Source: Agaricus subrufescens (lineage: Eukaryota > Basidiomycota > Agaricomycetes > Agaricales > Agaricaceae). Taken from it: a stretch of 64,000 bases of DNA. A model generated the notes under the pieces. It had not been told where the DNA came from and searched no databases. It saw only the letters and a list, made by a program, of their open reading frames with translations. The stretch lies in assembly GCA_029945375.1 (NCBI GenBank), contig CM057061.1:1798001-1862000 (forward strand), in the 5' to 3' direction. The translations under genes and the position numbers were made by a program. Positions 10,476-20,493 of this stretch are shown here, piece after piece. Numbering within the stretch: position 1 is the stretch's first letter; the number at the start of each line of letters is the position of its first letter.

Positions 10476-13400
10476 ATGGACGCCCACGAACTTGAAGCAA
10501 CAGGTGAAACTGTGATCGTAGATGAAATATGTGTTGATGTTGTCGATCACGATCGAGACGATCGCGTTGGATATGGCTTATCGCGTATATTTAGAGACCG
10601 TGGTATGCAGAGGTAAAAGTAGGACTCTGGTGAAACCCAATCGTCGGAAAAGGGAGGTTATGACACTGGAGAAACCCAATTGTCGCGAATAATATCGAGC
10701 TGTAAGAGGTCAGTGACGAGGATGACAGTGGAGAATCCCAGTTGTCTCCCCGGTGTTTGCAAGAGCCTCTGCTCGCATATGTATATGAACTCTCACCGAC
10801 ATGTGGCCGCGATACAGTGGGTGATGAACGGAAAGACGATACAGTGGGTGATGAAGAGAAAGATCGCCGGGATGGGACTGTGACAGTGTTACGGTGGGCA
10901 CATGACCGCAAAGTTAATCAAAGTTGAAGACGACCCCGATGAAGAGGTGGGGTTTCTATTAATAACAGTCTCCTGGTTTTTTTTTCGACTTCCTACGCCC
11001 AAGAAAGCCGCATCGACGTACGGGACGCGAACCCCGTTTTCCAAGCCACGCCCCAGGGTAAGCTTATTGCACATTGCAGCATGTCTATGCGTCACTCACT
11101 GTGAATGGCCTTATAGTAGTTCTCTTGGTTGACCATAGCCGTGTTTCCTTCCCCACTACCGGGCTTCTCCGTGGTGAAATCTTTTGTTGCGACAACAGGG
11201 TTTCACCTGAGTCGTGTACTTCCTTCGTCTCAGCTCCTCCGATCATCAATTGCTTTCAATACACAAACATCGCCCGCTGGCTTCAAGGCATGTCATCTTC
11301 CAAGTCGTTGCCCTCGTCGTGCTTGCAGTGGTCTATGATGGAACCAGAAGGTCTGGTCACAGTTATCAATGGTGACCTCTATTTTTCGCCCAACAGCCGA
11401 AGGCCCGTCTCAGCGATCCCAGCTCTGCCACAACCGTGGAAGTTTGTAGAGAGGGTTTCCACCGCCACTGATTTTCAAGAAGCACGTTGGTGGAGTGAAG
11501 GATCAGAGTGGCTTGGTTTTGTGCCCAGACAACCCGTACCCTATACAGGTGTCTGGTTCGGTCCCTTGAATATCATACCCAACAAGTTACTCTGCGAGAA
11601 CCAAAAGGAGTACGGCTTGCCGGCTTTTTATAGCGAAAAATGGTTAGAGATCGACTCAATGCTATGGGAGACTTGCCAGGTTCTTCGTGACTCGTACCAT
11701 CTATCATACGCCCTTCCATTCCCTCCCCGACGCTGGGGTTATCACAAGATGTTCTCGTCACGGAGGGAGGCAATGCGACACATAACGGAAGGTCGCGATT
11801 GGTTTGCGATGTGGCTGGGGCTACTCTATTGGTCCACGAGAAAGATACCAAACGGTCCTGATTTTGCGGAAGGAATGACACCGCCCGATTGGTTCAAAAC
11901 AGTGGTATTAAAGAGGTCTCAGAATTTGAATGGAACCTATGTAGATGCCATCCGTACATCACAACTTCTGCAGAACTGGTGGCAGATAGAACGTGTAGGT
12001 TTGTTTCTGCACCACCCCACTGACGCCCCTGCTCAGCCCTCGGCACAGTGGTTCGTAGATCAGAGCGTGCCCGTGTGGTATCGATGGGGCGACAGAGAAG
12101 GTCGCTCTTCCACACAACGTGATTTTAACCTTCTCCGTCCAACCCCCGAACAATTACAAACAGCGACCACTTGGTTATACACTTCCCCCGCTCCGGGTTT
12201 ATCAACTACAAACCCCAACTCTTATTTTCCCGATGACGACAGGGAAGATGGACCCGGAGAGGCCCCAGGCTACGAGTTCACACCCCTCTCCCCTACACTT
12301 CTTTCCCCTCAACTTCCTGGCCTTAATGAACTCGGAGCTCCGTCACGCGGACCTTTTACCGTCGCTGTAACGCAACAGCAACCTCCTCTCAATAATGCTG
12401 GCTCTTCGGAACCCACCGCGAACAAACCACGCACATTCATCAACAGCAAAGGCTTTCCAGAAACTGACTATGGATCGGGACGGTCAGTTTGGGAGGATTT
12501 CTTCAGAAAGCAGCAGGAAAGGCACCGCAGGAAACTTGACAAAGAAACAACGAAACAGAAGCAAGCTCGCGAATCTCGTCTCCGGCAGCCTCCCAGGACT
12601 TCGTGCCCTGTTTACGTTTGGGATTGGAACGATGACGAGCCTCCCACGTTTGTAAGAACGCGTGTCAGAAATGATGAACGTGAGGAGACACTCAACAGCT
12701 ACAGTGCCAACCAGTTGAAGTATAACGCGTTTGACAACGAGTGGGATTGTTGTCGCGAGTGGGGAGATGACCCTGAAGAAGAGGAGGACCCGCCAGCAAA
12801 AACAGCCGAGGATTTGTTGACAGACCGCCTGGTGACAGAAGTGCGTCGACTGTTGTACGAATATTATGGCTGGGTGGCGCCTATACCCCTGCCACCACCT
12901 AATAATTCATCCATGTCTGAAGATGACCGTAAGTCTTTAATAGCGGTACTCGGCCTTCAAACCGTGCGCACCACAAGTCCTCTATTCGACACACCACTGG
13001 CTAAGAGTGCTATTCCCTTCATCAAACTTTTGGCTGCCAAAGAGGTTCAGCGGCCTTCGCCGCCAGAATGGGATTTGTCTCAACAAAATCGCCTTAGTGT
13101 TCTCAATTGCCGGTCGCTCAACTTCATTCGAAGAGTAACACGAGACAATGCGACTTGGTATATGTTCGACTTGGGTCCACGGAAGACTGTCCCATGGAAC
13201 CTCGCTGTGCCAACAGCGGCTACTGCACTACTGGTATGTCGCTTAATGGACAAACTTGATGAACCGACGAAGAATAGATTGGATGAAACGGCTGTAGCCC
13301 GAGAGCTGGTCCTGGAGGGGGTTAGATTTCATACCGTGGTTCGTCGAGATTCGTTGGGTCCGGCTGATCCTGAGCCACCCACGTCAACCTACCTGCCAAT

Positions 13401-14015
13401 GCGGCTTTCAGATCATGAGTTCAATTGCAGGGATCATGATTTCTATATGTTTCAATGCAAGGAGATAATGGCGTCACCTCGCGCTCGTGCTGCGTTGATG
13501 CGCGGGGGCTTTGCGAGACGAATTGCCCTTCGTTACATGAAAGTATCGGAGGCACTTCGAGGTCCCTGTGGTCTATACGTTCAACGGAGTCACATGTTTG
13601 TAGCAAAGGATGCAAATGATGTCGAGTACGTCGATGATGAACTCTCAGATGCAGAGTTCGATATGCTGGCTGGTTTATATTATAAGTACACAGGTAAGTT
13701 TCTGCTGATATACTGTTGCACTGTTTCTTAAAGCGAACAGGCCACGCTCACAAGCTAGTCAAGCTGTGTTGGTATCCTCAATGCTGGATCTTTGAAGGCT
13801 GTGGGTTGGATGTCGGTCGGTGGTCGGAGCACGCAGAGGCGATCTGGAACAAAAGGACAGACGCTATTCTCAACGACACCGTGAAAAACAATTTACGTGT
13901 GCCTCTCAATGTAAATGATTGGCGTTCCAAACTGAGAGGACTAGCAGACGCTAGAAGAGCATGGGCGAAAGTGGAGGTATGGTCAAAAGAGTTGTTGAGC
14001 GAACGTCCCGTCTAA
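10476..14015 (+). CDS. Second transposon gene, conserved agaric protein of unknown function
   Basis: The secure part is a long exon open from 11074 to 13693 (likely used from about 11117 or from ATG 11290) and a last exon 13741-14015, joined across a 47-bp GTAAGT..AACAG intron. The product is at least 890 aa: an aromatic-rich region (..RDWFAMWLGLLYWSTRKIP.., ..WFVDQSVPVWYRWGDREG..), a Pro/Ser linker, a charged segment and a C-terminal domain with CWYPQCW and WNKR. From memory the WFA.W.GLL / VPVWYRWG pattern is a repeated but uncharacterised Agaricomycete family. Short acidic open stretches at 10476-10615 (ATG start), 10707-10927 and 10902-10950 (KLIKVEDDPDEE) are probably upstream exons, but I could not resolve their splicing, so the start is uncertain. 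It is probably an accessory or cargo protein of the element. Confidence 0.6.
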
Positions 14016-14137
14016 GGTGACGTGTCGAGAGTTTGTCTTAATTTTCGGTTATCCTTTGTAGTATTAAATCTTGCGGTTCCCGTCTCTGCTAGTATTGGTA
14101 TCTCTTGCCGCTATATATTGTGTTCATAGTTATTGTA

Positions 14138-14490
14138 AGGGGTCCCGCGCCTAAGTCCGCGTGAAATACTCGCGTGTCCGCGTGTAATCCCTCGCGTGTC
14201 CGCGTGCAAATCCAAATGCCATCGACTGTCCGCGCCCGGTCCGCGTCTGTCCGCGTGGCTCACTCGCCTTTCCGCGTTGTAAGTTTCACATATTGGAGGC
14301 GCCTACGCTGGGTAATTACAGTCCTCATGCCCGCTAAAACGCATATATAGGCATACGCACGTTCGGTATCTACCGTGTACTACTAACAGATCCTAGTATT
14401 TCTTAGGTTTTTTATGTGCATAAATTTGGTGATCCCGCGCTTACTCCGCGTGCAATACGCGCCTGAACGCGGAAAAACTGGTCCGCGCGC
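14138..14490. repeat. Right-arm array of TCCGCGT units
   Basis: Repeats such as GTCCGCGTG, CTCGCGTGTCCGCGTG, GTCCGCGCCC, GTCCGCGTCTG and CTCCGCGTGC fill the right arm in the same orientation as the left-arm array, although the terminal repeats are inverted. Interpreted as subterminal binding repeats of the transposon. The remainder of 14016-14482 shows no gene. Confidence 0.7.
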
Positions 14491-14515
14491 GGGCTCCTCG
14501 TATTTGCTGTAGCCC
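14483..14515 (-). repeat. Right terminal inverted repeat
   Basis: Read on the minus strand it begins GGGCTACAGC, then AAATACGAGG and ends GCCCGCGCGCGG, matching the left repeat at 29 of 33 positions. It is followed by the second 9-bp duplication. Confidence 0.85.
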
Positions 14516-14524
14516 GTATCTGGT
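14516..14524. repeat. Right 9-bp target-site duplication
   Basis: GTATCTGGT, identical to 2452-2460. Downstream (GATCAATTGGCTTATGCCGGTGTCC..) continues the alignment to the paralogous unoccupied site near 17345. Confidence 0.8.
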
Positions 14525-15443
14525 GATCAATTGGCTTATGCCGGTGTCCTTTGTTATTTGTCCAACACCGGCATTACTTGGAAGAATGCCGTGGCTCCCA
14601 AGGAATAGTGGACCCAAGTTTAGCCGAGCATCTCTTTTTGGGTAAGAAACGAAAGTTGTATGTGAAAAAGTTCAAGAATTGTAGCACTGAGTCGAGGCTG
14701 ACAAAACATCGTGCTCGCTCCTCCTGTCAGTATGGTGCTCCATAGAATACTCCGTTGTGTTTTGTTGATTTAACCGATATTTGGTTGACTATGGTTCTGA
14801 TAGGAGAGGAACTATCACCTGGTCCGGCTGTTGTTACAGATCCAGATGTTGAAGGATAGTTTGAGTTGTGGGGGGAGCAACCTGGCAGCAGGGCCTTCCT
14901 GCGTTCCATATTGTCGACTCAAAGCTCAGGGTTTATGGTTCTGGTGCGGCTTTCTAATATCAATTACCTCTTGTATATCTCTTCTGCAATTTTCTTTTTT
15001 TTGTTTGTAGCCAATGTGAGGGTTGTCGATGCTCACCGCTCCGAGTAATGGGGCAGGCATGATTGTAAATTATAGCTTGTTGCGTATAATGATGACGATG
15101 GTGGTGGTGGTGTAATTACTGATGGGGTTATAATATTGTGTATATTATTTCTTGACTGCTCTGCTCTGATATTTGTGGTGGCCCTTTGCTGTACGCAGTC
15201 CTCGTTATTTCAGTCTGTGACAAGCAATCAAAGTGGGAATACCTTCAAATAAAAGCACGTAGCGAGTTGACCAAATCTCAAGCAAGTACATACATAACGA
15301 CAATACTATACAAGTACAAGAAAGTGAAATGGGCTAGTTTGACTGGGAATACGTCCTCCACTATTGTTTTATATATTTCATTATAAAAGAACGTGAATCA
15401 AAAGGGAACAAAACTCAGGATTCTGTTGGGCTTCTGGTACCGC
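14525..15443. other. Duplicated flank between transposon and 7-TM copy 2
   Basis: 14525-14740 is paralogous to 17345-17590, the continuation of the region interrupted by the transposon (shared GAAGAATGCCGTGGCTCC and TAGCCGAGCATC). From 15061 the sequence repeats 187 onward. No coding gene supported; the open frames at 14551-15048 and 15186-15386 are short and unsupported. Confidence 0.55.
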
Positions 15444-16506
15444 TTATGGTTTCTCCCAAATAGTGTCGTCATGCTTCGCTTCAGTATTCGCGGCTGGGGC
15501 ACTCATGGAAAGGGCACACGCAACTGCGAGAACAGAGATGACGCCCTCGATGACGACAGTAGCAACCAGTAGACCATCGTAGTCTATTCCAGGTGAGATT
15601 GTAACCTCAAACCCGGCTTCGATCACCCTATAAATGCCGCCGATAAGGAGCATCGGCCCGACCACAGAACTAGTGGTGTTGATTATCTTGTGTGATAAAA
15701 GAGTTAAGGACTAAGAAGCTATGATCTCCAAAATGACATACCTTGTCATGTTTGTTAGCATTAGACAATCTGGCACGAGCGATGAACGCGGATATTACCA
15801 CGTCTATGCTGGCTAGGAGGCCAACAACTTCAAACGCGAGACTGATATCCACTATTGTGATGACGTCTTCGAAAGGGTCTCGAGTCCCCGCTATAATATC
15901 CTCCGCAACGCCAAGGACAAGCATAGTTGTTAGGAGTAGACCATCTATCAATGTTTTCAAGTTGAAAACGTATTCGTGACGATTCAACTCGACTTTTTGT
16001 CGGTGTGCGATGATGGCAAGGAATATGCCATATAGCAAGATGTCGGAAAATTGGCTGGTAAACTCCATTCCAATACCGAGGGTGAACACCGAGAAAAAGA
16101 TGTTGTCGTAACGGCTAACATAGGTTGCCCGAATCACATTGCTTGCTATGTATGTCCCCGTGTAAGACACCAAGAGAACAGGAAATAGAACTCCAATGTT
16201 CCGGGACAGTGTGCGGTCACTGTCCGAGAAAAGATGCTTGAAGCGTGCCAGCGATCGTATAAACTGAAGTGCCGTGATTACGGCAATAATAATGGCTATT
16301 GCAAAGACTGCATTGAGGTCAGGGGGGAGATCCAGGCCAGAGCTGGCGGCGTCTCCAATGTCTGAGCCAGCATCAGCACCATCAGCAATCGTTCCTCCCT
16401 CTCCTTCTTCCTCGCCTTTCCCCCCGCCTCGACCAAGCACCCCCACGATGTGAAAAAGCAGGTAAAATAGCAGACCACCGACGCGTTGTGAGGAGTAGTT
16501 CGACAT
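15444..16506 (-). CDS. Seven-TM fungal membrane protein, copy 2
   Basis: Exons 16506-15742 and 15686-15444, phase-0 join across a 55-bp GTATGT..CACAAG intron; 335 aa. Same layout as copy 1: signal-like N-terminus (..LLFYLLFHIVGVLGR), Gly/Glu-rich linker, five spans in exon 1 (LNAVFAIAIIIAVITALQF; GVLFPVLLVSYTGTYIASN; a span around FTLGIGMEFTSQFSDILLYG; LLLTTMLVLGVAEDIIAG; LAFEVVGLLASIDVVIS) and two in exon 2 (SSVVGPMLLIGGIY; LLVATVVIEGVISVLAVA). The C-terminus is charged (AKHDDTIWEKP). The stop, splice sites and frame are intact. It is the closest sister to copy 1; introns, 3' flanks and 5' flanks all align, showing segmental duplication. Function unknown. Confidence 0.8.
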
Positions 16507-17922
16507 AGCACGGTCAATAATGGGATGGCGGTTGTTCTTTGGAGTTGAGTTGCCCTTATTTCACTTGATAAGTGTATAGCCTCGATCGTTGTTATGAGAA
16601 GACAAGAAGCCTCTTTCTCCGGAGACCGTGGTTGAATCAGCCCTCTGGACACTGCCTCCAGTGGTCATGCGGTCACTTCTTTGGCTTGATTACAAGTACC
16701 TTAATGCTTAATATGTATTCTTCCCCACGACTGGATTAGATGCTAATAAATACTGATCGGAAATCCCTCATTGCCTCGGAACATTTCTTGTTTAGAATAT
16801 GTTGAATTTCGCGGGAAAGCTATTCACGCCCAACAAATAGGTAATAGCGGTCAAAGAGCCGATGGTTTCCATAGTGTGTGTGACGGCTACAGCACCTAGT
16901 GGAGAACAGAGGATTGACATACCATTGGATCATTTTCCCCTGGACATCATCAAAAAACTCAAGTGTAGGGCTTAGATATGAAAATGCAAGGGTTTAAGAG
17001 TTTTCGAAACACTTCCATACATATTGAACTACTAATGTCGGGGTGTGAGAAACGAAACCGCAGGTATCCTACTACTTAATCGTTGGAGAGCGAAGGTAGG
17101 CGACATGAAAGCTTTGTCGAAAGGAACAAAATTAGATCGAACGAGCCAATCACAATCCTTTGCTCATGCTAAGATGTTAATTTGGCCAAATTCACATGTC
17201 GTGCTGTGCTCGAACTGATCGGGAAGCTTCCTGCAATTCGTGGTTGCTGTGAGGCGTTGAAAAGGGAGTGATCATGTGGCATGGTTATTCCAGACCTTCA
17301 TATTTTTGCCCGTGTGTGTCATTTGGGGCAGTGAGCATTGGGTAATGATTTAGCACAATTCCGGTGTCCTATGCTATTTATCCAACACCGAACAAATACA
17401 CTCGTTTTGGAAGAATGCCGTGGCTCCTGTGGAGTAGTGGATAGGTTACACCCAAAGTAGCCGAGCATCACTTTTTGGGAAGAGATGAAAGCCGTATTTT
17501 GAAAACGTTAAAGAATCTAGTGCATTGAGTTTTCATACAGTCCTAATAAGATACCGTGCTCGCTTCTCGTGCGGTGCTCCATAAGATACTATTATGTTCC
17601 TTTGATTTGACCGTCGTTTGGCCGACTAAAGTACTTACACAATGTGACAACACTCGTTAGCGGAAGGCTGTTTTTGGTTTTAAGCAGGTATATATACCGA
17701 ACAAGGAGACAAACAGTATATCTACTACAATAGCATATGCACAAAAAATGGGAGATGGTTTGAGATTTTCTACCACTAATTAGGCACCTATTTTCGAGGT
17801 ATGACTCCAATACATGATAAATACTGCACAATTGATCACCCTGAGGGCATAGAAAAACAGATGGTCTGGGAAAAAAGAAAGGGAATGAGATAGAATCCAC
17901 CATGGTAGGTTTCTAGAAGCGC
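16507..17922. other. Intergenic, duplicated 5' flank of copy 2 with the empty transposon site
   Basis: 16507-17590 mirrors 1650-2460 plus 14525-14740. Around 17335-17360 the sequence runs GTGAGCATTGGGTAATGATTTAG without an insertion, matching the site occupied by the 12-kb element in the other copy. No gene supported; the minus frame 17903-17592 lacks recognisable features. Confidence 0.6.
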
Positions 17923-18989
17923 TTAGGCTTTCCTATCAACAGTACCGTCATGACCCGCTTCGGGTTGTGCAGGAGGCGCACTCATGAATAGAGCATACGC
18001 AACCGCAAGAACAGAGACGACGCCTTGAATGACGACAGTAGCAATCAACAAAGCATCAAAGTCAAAGAAAATTGGGTTCGCGTTGCGCTCAAGTCCGACA
18101 TCTATTACGCCATAAATGCCGCCGATAAGGACTATCGGGCCGATTATAAAGGCGGAGGTATTGATGATCTTGGGTGAAAGGAGGTAAGGACCGAAAAAAT
18201 ACAGTTTGCCAGTTGACACACCTTGTCATGAATTCCAGCATTAGAGAGTCGGGAACGGGCGATAAATGCAGATATAACCACGTCTAAGCTTGCAAGAAGT
18301 CCAAAAACTTGGAACGCAACATTTATATTTTGTATCGCAACTGCGCCTTCAAGTGACGTCGAGGTTCCTGCTATGATGTCCTCTGCAACTCCAAGGGCAA
18401 GAATACTCATTAAGAGTAAACCATCCAACAATGATTTGAAGTTGAACAACTGCTCGTGAGGATTCAATTGAACCCTTTGACGGTATGCAATAATGGTGAG
18501 GAAGGTTGCGTAGAATAGAACGGTGGCGAGTTGGCCAGTGAATACCATGCCAATACTGAACGCGAATGGTAGAAAAAAGGTGTCACCAAAGGAGGCAACA
18601 TAAGCGGCATAGAGGCCATTATTGATCGTGGACACAGCAGTGTAAGATGTTAGGAAAAAGGGGAATAAACGTCCGACATCATGGGGAAGCGTGAGTCCGC
18701 TATCTCGGGATGGGATATTTTTGAAACGTGTCAGAGAGCGTATGAATTGGAGAGCGGTGATGACGCCAATGATAATGGTAATGGCAAAAACCGCGTTGAG
18801 CTCGGGAGGAAGGTCGAGTCCGGGACTGGCGGCGTCACCGATGTCTGAACCTCTATTGGTACCATCAGCAATTGTTCCTCCCTCACCTTCGTCACCACCT
18901 CCTTTTCCTCCTCGACCGAGAACCCCAGCAAAGTGGAAGAATAAGCAAAGTAGCTGAATATCGACGCGTCGTGAGGAAGAAATCGACAT
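17923..18989 (-). CDS. Seven-TM fungal membrane protein, copy 3
   Basis: Exons 18989-18222 and 18168-17923, phase-0 join across a 53-bp GTGTGT..CCCAAG intron; 337 aa. Signal-like N-terminus (..IQLLCLFFHFAGVLGRGG), Gly/Asp-rich linker, five membrane spans in exon 1 (ELNAVFAITIIIGVITALQF first; ..LLLMSILALGVAEDIIAG and VFGLLASLDVVISAFIAR last) and two in exon 2 (FIIGPIVLIGGIYGVI; LLIATVVIQGVVSVLAVA). The loop motif YRQRVQLNPHE is shared with copies 4 and 5, which it resembles more than copies 1 and 2. Intact; function unknown. Its 5' neighbour is an M17 aminopeptidase gene on the same strand. Confidence 0.8.
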
Positions 18990-20493
18990 GATAGCACAGT
19001 CAAGGCTGGTATGACAGGTTGTCCCTTGAGTAAATTGTCCTTTTGTTATATGTCAAGTATATGACTATGATTGTTATCATGACATGCCAAGGAAATTGTT
19101 GTTTCTGACATAGTGACTTTGATAGCCCCTTTAAACACCGCCTTCGGCGTCATTCGGTTACATTTCCTTAGAAGTCATAAGTACCTTTCCCCGTTCCCAG
19201 ACTAGATGCCAATAAATGCCAACATGACTCACTGCCTCGTAAACTATATTGTTTGAGAGTTTCATGTTCTGCGGCAAATCGGTATATGCTGGACCATCAA
19301 AGTATCGGATGCGAGACAGGTGGTTGTCATGACATATGTGACGGCCACAACTTTTGGTGGAGGGTCGGAGGTTGACATCTTCGAATAAGTCGCACAGCGC
19401 CATTGGAGTATCTATCCGATTGCATTACTAGAACTTGACTGTAGGTCCCTGATGATATAAAGTGATTTGAGGCGAAAAGGATCCTTGTCGCGTCCTTGTC
19501 GCGATGGAGTAACAACACTTTCAACTGAATCAGAGAATAGTCAATGCGGGTACAAAGGAAAGCTTCTGAGAATAAGGCTGAAACTGCCCAAACTTTCGCA
19601 GATAACGATTTCTCTTTCCGGGTTCGTGTTGTGAAATGTCGAGAGTGACCATGAGGTATGCTTGAGGCGTTCTTATTTTTGTCCGTTTGATCACATGAGG
19701 TTCTACTGTCATGCATCGCCTCATCAATGTTACGCCACTGATGAGGGCGTTGAACATCTTCTCCTGTTGATGATGACCTGGCTATTGCGGTGCCGTGTGC
19801 CATTTGGATACCAACCGGATAATCCCCATCGTCGAGAAGAATCTGTTACTTGAGAGGCTTCCTTAGATTGATCCCACCAACTTCACTGATTTCAAGGCAA
19901 AATCGTCTGTACTTTGGCCATAGAAGAACGGTGCATCGTGAGCTTCCCAGTAAAGAAGGTTCTCCCAATAGCAACTCGTGTGTTATTCCGGGCTGAAAGG
20001 GAAGGCAATGGGTTCATTTGTGGTGCGGTGACACACATGCAAACTAAAGTGACACAGATCACGGCAATGGTAAATTAAACGCCAATCTGATTTATTTTAT
20101 CTCCGGCGAGGCCATCTCTGCAATGAAGATGTCACAATTTTTGGGTTGACATTCATATTACGTTGAGGCTTAAGGTACGACTTGATGTTTCCTTCCTCCA
20201 CTACCGTTCGTGATCATATGGTATATTCCGGACGGCTCTCTCTCACGACGACTTGAAATTTTACATTCGAAACCATAATTGTATTCGGATACGGCCCTAC
20301 CATCACGGCCACAGCCCCAAAGAGGTCCAAGCTGAAAACATGGACCTGGTCGAGCTTGACTTTTGTTGCCTCTTATTACGACCATCACTCAACGTCGTAA
20401 GTTCGCCAGATTGCGAGTATACGCAACAAGAGCCCTAAAATCAAGGGTTTGAAGTACATGCTCAGTATTATTCACAATCCCAAGAAGTTGCGC
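18990..20493. other. Intergenic between 7-TM copy 3 and aminopeptidase A
   Basis: Contains the likely promoter of copy 3 (19140-19210 has a diverged version of the ACAAGTACCT..CCCCAC..GACTAGATGCC block upstream of copies 1 and 2). Minus-strand frames at 19158-19803 have no recognisable domain and are not called. The 3' end of the aminopeptidase gene lies at 20494. Confidence 0.5.

Larger units (their letters stand above)
2461..14515 (+). mobile_element. 12.05-kb two-gene DNA transposon (Mutator/KDZ-like, GCM-finger type)
   Basis: Boundaries are set by imperfect 33-bp inverted repeats (2461-2493 and 14483-14515, 29 of 33 positions matching) flanked by a perfect 9-bp duplication. Inside are a left arm with TCCGCGT-type repeats, a plus-strand gene of seven exons encoding a DDE transposase fused to a USP-like peptidase and PHD finger (4204-10246), a second plus-strand gene of unknown function (about 10476-14015) and a repeat-rich right arm. 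The catalytic residues of the transposase and the splice frames look intact, so the copy could be recent or active. A WRKY/GCM-type zinc finger occurs in both Mutator-like and KDZ transposases, so the exact superfamily is left open; I saw no TET/JBP dioxygenase cargo, which is known from some basidiomycete KDZ elements. Confidence 0.85.

Noticed and set aside
2461..14515. TET/JBP dioxygenase cargo, known in some basidiomycete KDZ elements
   Set aside because: Neither large protein shows the HxD..H and Arg motifs in a plausible order, so I do not call it.
19158..19803. Minus-strand ORFs between 7-TM copy 3 and aminopeptidase A
   Set aside because: No motif and no matching frame in the paralogous flanks.
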